From the NCBI GenBank assembly GCA_028641055.1, contig CM054063.1:175136697-175200696 (forward strand): a stretch of 64,000 bases of DNA, read 5' to 3'. Shown here in pieces: positions 56,150 to 64,000 of the stretch. This DNA comes from Alopecurus myosuroides (taxonomy: Eukaryota; Streptophyta; Magnoliopsida; Poales; Poaceae). The notes below the pieces were generated by a model. The model was given only the letters and a program-made list of their open reading frames with translations. It was not told where the DNA came from and ran no database searches. How positions within the stretch are numbered: position 1 is the first letter of the stretch; every line of letters starts with the position of its first letter. A program made the translations under genes and the position numbers.

Positions 56150-59025
56150 AGGATGCGAAGCGAGTTGTTAAGACCCCGCTCTTCAATGGATAAAGCAGCT
56201 AGGGGAGGTGAAGCCTCAAGAACTAGAAAAGAGAGCTCGAAACTTCTTTCCATTAAAGTCGCAACCTGGCACTCTAGCCAGAGCGACCCATTCTTGATCC
56301 TTTCTAAGCGTCTGTCCCGGATTTACCAGTTGGATCCTATAAACTGAACACATGGTTTGTACTCGTTGGAGTAGTCCTGCTCAAGGTCAAGGTTTTACTC
56401 GAAAGCACATCTATCCACATGCGCTCTCTCTGATACTATGCTATCTATGGGACCTACTTTGTGTCGAAGTTGAACTGAAGCAGCACGGGCTGGCTATAGT
56501 CCTGACGCTTCGGAACCATGCCTTTATTCATTCCGCTAGTGAAATGGGAGTTCGTTTTTACGATATAGAATAAAAATTTTATGCTCGCCATGCCATGTGG
56601 GAAAGTGACTTTAGAGTGAAGATCCAGCACTAAACAAGCTTGTGCGAGCAAGATGCGAAGATGGATTGAGAATGTTTGGAATTGCTTTATATAATATATA
56701 AGTATCCAGTGCTTAAAGAACCGATCCCGAGCACCATTGCATTACTTCCCCCTCCCTATCTACTGCGCACTTGAGAAATCCTCTAATTGAAGCAGGTGGA
56801 TCATTGGTTGATTTTCTCTGAAATCCGCTTAGAAAACGTATGCACAGCTCTCTTGAGTACCGGTATTACGAATGAGAAAAGGTTTGGTAGTTCAGGGTCA
56901 GTTGGTTCATCAATGGCTGGAACTTCTCCTGCTCCAACATCTGTGCCACTGTGCTTGACATAAAGATCATAATCCCAGTAGGAATGAATATCTTCAAGAA
57001 CTCATCTTCTTCTCAAAACTCATGAGTGAGATGCTTGGCGTTTATCCACAACTGAACTACTCTTATCCTAAGGAAGACTAGTTATTAGTCATTCGACTCA
57101 GGTAGGCACGAGGAAAGGAGACCTATTGAAGGGATTTATTGACATAGAAATGGCACTTGGATAGGGCAGTACAATCCATCCCACGTGTTGGTACATCTCG
57201 GTGACCCCCTCGGGGCGGCATCATCTGCACGCTGCACTTATCCACGTTACCTCCATGCAGAGTACCTGTTGCGTCCTCGGAAAAGGGCGCCAGCACATGA
57301 TCCAACTCTATAAAGAGTTAAGGTGATCCTTGGTCCGTTGAAAATAGGAGACACATCCAAATAGGTTCTTGCGGAGAATAGCCTTTTCCTTAAAAAGACC
57401 TAACTTCACGAAGCCTTAGAATAGTTTCGGGTAGTCTTTGCCTTATTGGTAAAAGAAAAGAGACCGCCCCTCAAAACGGAGACCTCGAAGTCCCCGCAGA
57501 GCTGAAACCTCTCCTTGAAGAGTTCCGAGACATCGTTCCAGCTGATTCAAATACCTAACTAAGCGACCTGAATGGAAGGCTAACCAATGAATGAACTGTT
57601 CTCCCCAGCTGTTACGAACTATCAGATGGTCAAGAATTGACAGGAATGAAGGGAATTGATTTCAAGGATCAGATAAAGAGGGAATTTTTGAAATAAGAGT
57701 TACGGGAACAACTAGTCGAACAGAAGCATGAGTTAAGTGGTGTTGCTAACTTCCTTACTCATTGTAGCTGCTTTGATGGGTGGATTGGACATGGAAGGAT
57801 TGAAATAACAAGAGGTAATGTGAATCAGCTAAGGTTGCCTTTTTCAAGCAAGTAAACTAGTGGCTTCGCCTACCTTATTGTGTTGTAGACATCTTGAACT
57901 GTAAGTAAGGATCAACTTAGGCTTAAGCTAGAGCTGCTCCTTCTATCACATCGGATTCTAGTAAGGAGATGGGTCTGATCTCTGCATCAACAGGAATGCG
58001 GGAAAAGCTTCTTCTCGCCCCAGAGTCCCTAGCAGCCTTAAGCCCATAAGCTACTTCCTCCAGTTGAACTGGTTGCTATATAGGTCAATTGAATCTTAGC
58101 CAGTTTCTTCTTACTCCTTTTGTTTTCATTCCCGGCCAACCGTGCCATGAAGAGTCGAGCAAGAGCAATCGCAGCTTTATCTCTTCCTTTGCAGCTCTCA
58201 TTCCTGCCTTATAAAAGCTTCAATCTACAAAAGTAGAACTACTGATGACAGGTCTGGCCTACAACTGACTTGCTTTCAGACTTACTGGCTGAAGAGCAAA
58301 GAGATATCTATTTTACAGTAAATTCCTCTTAGAATAGCCTACCTAGTAATGCTACCTTGAGCCCAACGAGTGTAATACCTGGAGCGAGTAATAGAGAGGA
58401 CAGAAGATATAGACTTTTTCTTTCCCAAGCTGGCGTGGCGCATAACCTCTGGACCGATAGGAAGATCGATGACCCGCATCCTACAACTTCAAAGAAGTAT
58501 TTGTATCACACCCGAGCAATGGACCGGGGAAGGAGTTTCATTCATTTACGGAGTTTGGAAGCGAGGACGATCCAGGATCGACTGCTATCTGAAGAAGTGG
58601 AGTGGAATGGATCTGATTACCCATTGGCGTCTGCATTGACGCTTCTGACTAGCCCTACTCTGTGTCTTTTGCGTTTCCTTATTCATGTACTCATGTCTAT
58701 TTCTATTTGTATGATACTGATATTGCAATCGATCTATCCCTTGGTCCTGCCAATCGAATTGTTAAGTATGTTTTTTCCCTTTCGAGAAATGGTGACAGTA
58801 CCAAATGCCGAATTAGCGGCTGTACCAAATGGTCAATGCCTCTGGGGTTTCCCTTCTCTTCAGCTCTCTCCGGTTTCACCGATGTGTTGTGGCATGAAAA
58901 ACAGTGTACATGCACGCTTAGACGCCCTTGCTTAAGGCATTCATCTATACTCTCCCCCGGGGGAAGCGAGCTATTCCTTCAATAATGCTTGATCCATCCT
59001 TTAGGGCACAAGTCATTCCCCGGAG
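56150..59025. other. Foreign 2.9-kb insert in T2 RT, possibly organellar
   Basis: Sits between RT residues ...DAYSGYH and KKEDQ..., with no target duplication, no LTR and no inverted ends. The base composition is even, unlike the AT-rich relics elsewhere in the window, and the style recalls plant mitochondrial intergenic DNA, though I could not identify any organellar gene. One short stretch (57481-57558) reads VPAELKPLLEEFRDIVPAD, like the start of another gypsy RT. ORFs inside (for example 58357-58935) show no known domain. Small loss of target bases and copied filler at one end suggest double-strand-break repair. Confidence 0.5.
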
Positions 59026-59445
59026 GTGGTACCCGGAGTATGCATCCAAAAAGCATAAAAGCTCAGAGCCTGCAGTGGCATCTATTATTTGATCGATTCG
59101 CGGCAGCGCAAACCTATCTTTCGGACATAACTTGTTCAATCCTGTGTAATCTATACACATTCTGAGTGCAGTTGTGTCTTTCTTCGGTACTAATACCGGA
59201 TTTGCGGACCAGTCAGTATGGATTACCTCCTTGATGAAATCCGCTGCTAAAAGCCGGATAATTTCCTTGCCAATAGCCTTCCGTCTTCTTCCGTCAAATC
59301 GACGGAGACCTTGTTTGACGGGTTTTGATCCGGGAATAACCTTGAGTTGGTGCTCAGCAAGTTCCCTGGGTACGCCTGGCATGTCAGCTGGACACCAAGC
59401 AAAAATGTCCCAGTTCTCACGGAGGAACTTGATGAGCTCGCCTTC
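59026..59445 (-). pseudogene. T2 RT, N-terminal part
   Basis: In frame with gag-protease past UAG 59448-59446: EGELIKFLRENWDIFAW, MPGVPRELAEHQL, FIKEVIHTDWSANPVLV, MCIDYTGLNKLCPKD, LPRIDQIIDATAG, CFLDAYSGYH. It is then broken by the insert at 59025. The N-terminal fingers are therefore separated from the YVDD palm by 2.9 kb. Confidence 0.85.
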
Positions 59446-59448
59446 CTA
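59446..59448 (-). other. In-frame UAG between protease and RT in T2
   Basis: AAA UAG GAA GGC GAG CUC AUC, the same position and nearly the same context as T1 5701-5703. Confidence 0.6.
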
Positions 59449-62400
59449 TTTGTCGGTCATCCCAGTCCCTACAACGACGAATTTTGTCGGATCTTTGGGA
59501 TCTAGGATTACCTGTCTTGTATTCTCGGATGCCTTGAAGCTATCTGTTGGCTTCCGAGTTTCTTTTCCTGCCGGCATTTCTTTCGGCGATACCTCCTTGG
59601 CTAACTCCTTTAATTCTTCCTGAGCTATAACTCTTTGAGCGCAAAGGGCGTTTTGCTTCTCCAACTCGTTTGCCAGCTTGAAATCACCGGCAATGGTGAT
59701 TACTCCTCCTTTGGGTCCTGGCATCTTCAGCTTGTTGTAGATATAGCAAGATCTTGCCATAAACTTGGCAAAAGCCGGACGTCCGAGTATTGCGTGATAC
59801 ACGCTCTCGAACGGCACAACTTCGAAGGATACTTTTTCCTGCCGGAAGTGATCTTTATCTCCGAAGGTGACATCTAGGGAAATTTCTCCTAGGGACCGTG
59901 CTTGCCTGCCAGGAACAATGCCATGGAAGCGTATATTGCTGTAATTGAGCTGGGACTCGGATATCTTCAAGTGCTTCAGTGTATCCAGGTACATTATATT
60001 GATGCTGGATCCTCCGTCCATCAGCACTCTTCTTAGCCTAGTGTTTTGAACAATAGGGCTTACAACAAGAGCTTGTGTGCCGGGTTCAGGGATATTTCCG
60101 GGATGATCAGACTGATCCCAGATTATCGGTGTGTTGGAATACTTCAAGAATTTTGGGGTTGCAGGAACAACCGCGTTTATTTCTCGAAGTGTCCTTTTGG
60201 CCACCTTTGCTGACGGGGTTGCTAGGAAAGTTAGCATTGCTTCTCCGTCAACTCTCGGAAATTTGGGTTCGCCTTTTCGCTGTTGTTCCTGGATTTTATC
60301 ATCAGTGTCCGATTCACTGTCTTCTTTTTCAGCTTCTGGCTTTTGTTTGGCAGGTTTCCTCTTGGAGCCCTTCCCTTTATTTCCGGATCCTGCATTGCCT
60401 TTCATATGCTTGTTTAGCCGGCATTGCGCGTTCGTGTGGGTTGGTTTCCCAAATTGAGAGTGGTGGACGCAGGGTTCCGACTTAATTCTCTCCCATTCCT
60501 CAGGAGTGTAATTGATGGGATCCGGACTGCGGCCTTTCCACTTGTTCCCTTTTTCTCCTCCAAAGGCTAAGTTAACCTCCTTGGGCTTTGTTGTTGACTC
60601 CGGGGTTCCTTTTTTATCAGAACGAGGTGTTTTCTTGGCCAGTATCAGTGACTCAATATTGCCTCCTCTTGCTCTGATATCGTCTTCGGCTGCAGCATGC
60701 TCATTGGCGGTTGTAAGCATAGATCCGAGATCTTTGTGCTTTTTAGAACCAACCATGAACGGTACAAGTCCGGGTTTTAGGCCATTGACGAAAGCATGCA
60801 TTGCTTGTACGTCAGTTACTCCAGAGCAACTATTCTTCATTGCGGTCCATCTGGAGATGAAATCCACGTATGGTTCGTCTTCAAATTGGGTGCAACGGTT
60901 CAGCTGGTTGATGCTATTTGGGCGTTTGTATGTTCCTCGAAAATGCTGAGTAAATACTCTCGCCATATCATCCCAACTGTCGACAGTTCTTGATGGTAAA
61001 CCATTAATCCAATCTCTGGCTCCGTCTAGCAACATTAGGGGAAGAAACTTGACAGCTTCCAGGTCTGTCCCGTTGTTGATCTGGACGGCTGTGTAATAAT
61101 CTGAAAGCCAGGTATCCGGGTTTGTACTGCCGGTATATTTTTGGTAGGTTGGACCAACTTTGGCGAAGCCAGAATGCAGGGTTATCCTTCGGATCCTGTC
61201 TGTAAAACACTTAGGACCAAAGTATAGATCATCCTTTTCTGCTCTATCAATATGTGCAGAATATCTCCCGGCTGAATGGACAGAAGGGGATCTGCTCCTT
61301 TCTTTTCCATTGTTACGCGGACGCGTTTTTCCGAGGTTATCTCTATCTCTTCCGTTGTCACGCCCTCTGGGATTAGGTGGAGTCCTGCTCCTGTATCTTT
61401 CCTTATCTTTGGGCGGTGTCCGAGATCTTTCACGCCTGTGAGGTGTATCGTATCTTCCAGCTTTTTCAGCTGGGTTTCTCGGAGGTGGCATTATTTTGCC
61501 GTCGTTCCGGTGTTTGTCTTCCCGATCGTGTGGTTTATATCCATCTTTCGGGAGATGCGGTCCGGTTCTAGACGCTGCGTCCCGGTTGTCGGGGTTTTTC
61601 TTGTCTTTTCTCGGATCCTCATTTTTATCCGAATCTCCGGGTTCTTCCGGTCCAGGTGCTCCAGCAGCGCAAGTAACAGTTTTGCAGAGGGCGGAGTTAT
61701 CATGCAGCCTCCCTGATCGCTCTTGTCCTCGCTGTTGCTGCTGTAATGCTTTTCCTAGGAAAGCATACACCCCTTGGAGTTTTTCCCCGTTGGAGTATAG
61801 ATCGTTGTTCAAGATGGCGAACGCTGCTTCCGCGTTTTCAGCTGCGGTTTTGTATATTGGTTCGCCCTTAGCATCTTTGCCGTTTAGCTGCTTTTGCCAA
61901 GATGGGTTATAGAACCTTTCTTTTGGCGGCAGTTCTTCCGGTTTTGTAATTCCGGGTAACCTTGTAGGTTTTAAGACAGATCTGTGCTTTCTCTCGTACT
62001 CCTCAATTTCTTGCTTCATAATTTTGATGTCATTATGGGTTTGTTGGAGGTGTTGCCGAGATCTAAGCAGTTGTTGCTGTTGCCGTTGGAAAGCTTGTCT
62101 CCTGGCTTCCAGCATCTCAGGGGGTTCATTGGGTCCCACTGGAGTTTGTAATAGTTCCTGCTCTTCCAGTTCTGTCATTGGCGGAGCAGTGATTTCCTTA
62201 GATTTCTTTTCCGTAGGCTTTGTGCCACTAACATCTCCAACTTCCAGGTTTTCATCAGCGAGATCAGCTAACTTTTTCTTCCGGAGTTTGTACTGGAGTT
62301 TTTTAGAAGCACGGTGCTTTTTCTTGGAAGAGGGAGGTTTTTTGACAGGTTCATCCTCTGTCATCTCCTTGACATTAGGAAATATCGGAGAAGTTTCTCC

Positions 62401-63147
62401 GTCTTCCCTCTCCTCTGCTGGCGGAGGGGTTTTAGGGCTTTCCTGGCTATCGGCACCCGTTGTATCAGCTGGTTTTGCCATTAGCACTTCATGGAATCCC
62501 TCTTGAAAGGACTTAACCTTTCTTACGAAGGCATCATCATCTTCGTCTTCGGAGAAGTTATCCGATCCGGTTTCCGACTCCAATCTCGCCTCAATGGCGG
62601 CAAGCACGGACTCTGTTTCCGAGTTCATCGTCTGGTTGACGGATGTCGGATCTTCCGTCTCTGTGACGGGTATTGGTTCTTCCGTCTCTGTGACGGGTGT
62701 ATCGTTGTCTGCCTCTTGCACGGGATTTCCGTCATCCGTGTTTTCGGCGATCTCGGATTGCACCATGCCGATAAAGTGCGTATCACTGTTTTGTCGGCGA
62801 TCTGAGCAAAATCCGGCATCATAGTCGTCTTCGACTGGGTATAGGGCGGGTGGGAGATAATTGCTTTCACCGCAAAACCCCATTGCTTCCGCGGTTAATC
62901 CGATAAAGATATTTGCAGATCCAATCGGTAAAACGCAGGCACTTACCAGATGGTTTTGCGCCGGGATGTAGGATCCGTTGTCGAGGAAGCGCCCGACGTC
63001 GTTGTCGAATTCCAAGCTTCCGACAGTGATCGATCTTTCGATTCCGCCTAATATCCCAGATCGGAACTTCACGCCTGACGTCGTTCGCCCCACGGTGGGC
63101 GCCAACTGTCGAGACATCGTAGTAGTTTTCATAGACTGGGGTGCCAT
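59446..63147 (-). CDS. T2 gag and protease, full length
   Basis: ATG at 63147, inside the 5' LTR; the frame passes through the primer-binding site (SRQLAPTVG), then a leader with GSLEFDNDVGRFLDNGSYI. A long acidic/charged region follows, then a Gln-rich coiled coil (ARRQAFQRQQQQLLRSRQHL), an Arg/Ser/Asp-rich basic block, and the gag domain (TGSTNPDTWLSDYYTAVQ, FRGTYKRPNSINQLNRC). The variant zinc knuckle is C-x2-H-x7-H-x4-C and the protease active site is DGGSS (LMDGGSSINIMY). It runs 1233 codons to UAG 59448-59446 without interruption. By comparison the TAG at 3541 in T1 is a defect, while the UAG at 5701 is shared. Confidence 0.9.
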   Translation of the reverse strand: MAPQSMKTTTMSRQLAPTVGRTTSGVKFRSGILGGIERSITVGSLEFDNDVGRFLDNGSYIPAQNHLVSACVLPIGSANIFIGLTAEAMGFCGESNYLPPALYPVEDDYDAGFCSDRRQNSDTHFIGMVQSEIAENTDDGNPVQEADNDTPVTETEEPIPVTETEDPTSVNQTMNSETESVLAAIEARLESETGSDNFSEDEDDDAFVRKVKSFQEGFHEVLMAKPADTTGADSQESPKTPPPAEEREDGETSPIFPNVKEMTEDEPVKKPPSSKKKHRASKKLQYKLRKKKLADLADENLEVGDVSGTKPTEKKSKEITAPPMTELEEQELLQTPVGPNEPPEMLEARRQAFQRQQQQLLRSRQHLQQTHNDIKIMKQEIEEYERKHRSVLKPTRLPGITKPEELPPKERFYNPSWQKQLNGKDAKGEPIYKTAAENAEAAFAILNNDLYSNGEKLQGVYAFLGKALQQQQRGQERSGRLHDNSALCKTVTCAAGAPGPEEPGDSDKNEDPRKDKKNPDNRDAASRTGPHLPKDGYKPHDREDKHRNDGKIMPPPRNPAEKAGRYDTPHRRERSRTPPKDKERYRSRTPPNPRGRDNGRDRDNLGKTRPRNNGKERSRSPSVHSAGRYSAHIDRAEKDDLYFGPKCFTDRIRRITLHSGFAKVGPTYQKYTGSTNPDTWLSDYYTAVQINNGTDLEAVKFLPLMLLDGARDWINGLPSRTVDSWDDMARVFTQHFRGTYKRPNSINQLNRCTQFEDEPYVDFISRWTAMKNSCSGVTDVQAMHAFVNGLKPGLVPFMVGSKKHKDLGSMLTTANEHAAAEDDIRARGGNIESLILAKKTPRSDKKGTPESTTKPKEVNLAFGGEKGNKWKGRSPDPINYTPEEWERIKSEPCVHHSQFGKPTHTNAQCRLNKHMKGNAGSGNKGKGSKRKPAKQKPEAEKEDSESDTDDKIQEQQRKGEPKFPRVDGEAMLTFLATPSAKVAKRTLREINAVVPATPKFLKYSNTPIIWDQSDHPGNIPEPGTQALVVSPIVQNTRLRRVLMDGGSSINIMYLDTLKHLKISESQLNYSNIRFHGIVPGRQARSLGEISLDVTFGDKDHFRQEKVSFEVVPFESVYHAILGRPAFAKFMARSCYIYNKLKMPGPKGGVITIAGDFKLANELEKQNALCAQRVIAQEELKELAKEVSPKEMPAGKETRKPTDSFKASENTRQVILDPKDPTKFVVVGTGMTDK
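63087..63104 (-). other. Primer-binding site of T2 (tRNA-Lys CUU)
   Basis: Minus strand TGGCGCCCACCGTGGGGC, a perfect 18-base complement of the 3' end of plant tRNA-Lys(CUU), two bases from the LTR. It is translated as part of gag. Confidence 0.88.
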
Positions 63148-63689
63148 GAGACTACGGTAGAGACGTGGGGTAACGGGATAGCGTAGTAAACACAGAACAC
63201 GGGATTTACCCAGGTTCGGTACGTCGCGACAGTACGGCGTACCTACTCCTGCACTTCTCACTATGAGGGACTAAAGCCCGTATAATAAGGTTACAATGTA
63301 AGGGAATAGATCTAGCTACTCGACGAGGATGAACTTCCCGGCGAGTTGCGCAAGGCTTAAGCTAGAACCTAGAACCTTGGACTAAAGGAACTTATTGATC
63401 TTATGAAATCTATCTCCCGTCCGGCTTTATATAATAGCCGGATTTAGGGCTTACAGAACCAGAAACCTAGAAGACTACGTTTAACTTGTAACTTGGAAAG
63501 TAAGGAATCCGTCTTCTCCTCCAAGCCAGATCACGCGGGCCGTGATCCGGGTTCTTCTAGAATCCGGCTTCTACGCGTCGGACTACTGGGCCGCCCAATG
63601 GACCTAAGTCCATTACCTTGCAGGCCACCCTGGTCGTCCAGCTCTTTTGTCTACCATCTTCTATACCCCTATTCGGTATATATCCGACA
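63107..63689 (-). repeat. T2 5' LTR
   Basis: On the minus strand it starts TGTCGGATAT and ends TCTCGACA. TATA box TATATAAAG at 63433-63425. The gag ATG lies inside it, 41 bp before its end. Confidence 0.92.
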
Positions 63690-64000
63690 GCTGGTATTAT
63701 TTATCCTATTGCTGATAGTAGATGGGTTAGTCATGTGCATTGTGTCCATAAGAAAGGAGGGATGACTGTTGTGCCAAATGAAAATAATGAACTTATCCCT
63801 CAAAGAGTAGTGGTTGGTTATAGGATGTGCATTGATTTTAGGAAGGTTAACAAAGTTACTAAGAAAGATCATTATTCTTTGCCTTTTATTGATCAAATGT
63901 TAGAAAGGTTTTCTAAGAAAACTCATTTCTGCTTTCTTGATGGTTATTCTGGGTTCTCTCAAATTGTTGTTAGAAAGCCTCATCAAGAGAAAACAACTTT
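63690..64000 (+). pseudogene. A3 RT, resumes after T2 and runs off the window
   Basis: GCTGG (63690-63694) repeats the T2 target site. The frame then continues the A3 RT: IIYPIADSRWVSHVHCVHKK, VVGYRMCIDFRKVNKVTKKD, LPFIDQMLERFSKKTHFCFL, DGYSGFSQI. The sequence is of Athila type. The YVDD region lies beyond the window. Confidence 0.85.

Larger units (their letters stand above)
50900..63689 (-). mobile_element. T2: very young Tat-lineage Ty3/gypsy element, internally deleted
   Basis: Minus-strand element with 583-bp LTRs and the target duplication GCTGG (50895-50899, 63690-63694), inserted in the RT of A3. By eye the LTRs differ at only two positions, giving an age near 0.1-0.2 My at 1.3e-8 per site per year. 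It has a perfect tRNA-Lys primer site, a full-length gag-protease and the same in-frame UAG as T1. Its RT is split by 2.9 kb of foreign DNA, and RNase H, the second RNase H and integrase are deleted. The antisense gene is intact. It must depend on relatives for mobility. Confidence 0.92.

Noticed and set aside
58357..58935. 192-codon ORF inside the foreign insert
   Set aside because: No known domain, alternative start, hydrophobic run probably by chance.
63087..63104. tRNA gene fragment
   Set aside because: Matches only the 3' 18 bases of tRNA-Lys, at the exact place of a primer-binding site; no cloverleaf.

Overview
This is nuclear DNA from a large, repeat-rich grass genome, most likely Pooideae and probably Triticeae or a close relative. 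The reasons are the nested Ty3/gypsy, Ty1/copia, LINE, Mutator-like and Helitron-like sequences, the spliced antisense genes, and tRNA-Lys and tRNA-Asp primer sites of the plant type. Family names are from memory and were not searched. I see no intact host gene; everything recognisable is a mobile element, a relic of one, or a captured gene fragment. ORF starts at GTG or TTG are meaningless here, so starts were chosen at ATG or at structural boundaries.

Layout. 1-587: minus-strand LTR-type repeat cut by the window edge. 838-1273: 22-bp minisatellite. 1407-16456: element T1, a complete Tat-lineage Ty3/gypsy element (876/875-bp LTRs, CCCAA target duplication, tRNA-Lys primer site, gag-protease, RT, RNase H, a second archaeal-type RNase H, integrase) carrying a spliced antisense gene between pol and the 3' LTR. 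17.4-26.0 kb: degenerate Ty1/copia element with later LTR-type insertions. 26004-26728: second copy of the first repeat, apparently interrupted by a 12-kb Helitron-like element (26729-38760) holding scraps of a cysteine synthase gene and possibly a receptor kinase. 38916-39920: poly-A retroposon. 41710-45302: small Mutator-like element (9-bp duplication) split by a 5'-truncated LINE. 46.3-64.0 kb: Athila-type gypsy element A3, interrupted by an LTR-type insertion (49161-50826) and by T2, a second, very young Tat element on the minus strand (50900-63689).

The most interesting part is the parallel between T1 and T2. Both start gag inside the 5' LTR and translate straight through the tRNA-Lys primer-binding site. 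Both carry an in-frame UAG at the same place between protease and RT. Both carry, antisense to the element, a multi-exon gene with its own TATA box coding for a Transposase_28-like domain, a coiled coil and an acidic tail. In T2 that gene is intact (six exons, 831 residues) although T2 has lost RNase H and integrase, and its RT is split by 2.9 kb of foreign, possibly organellar, DNA.
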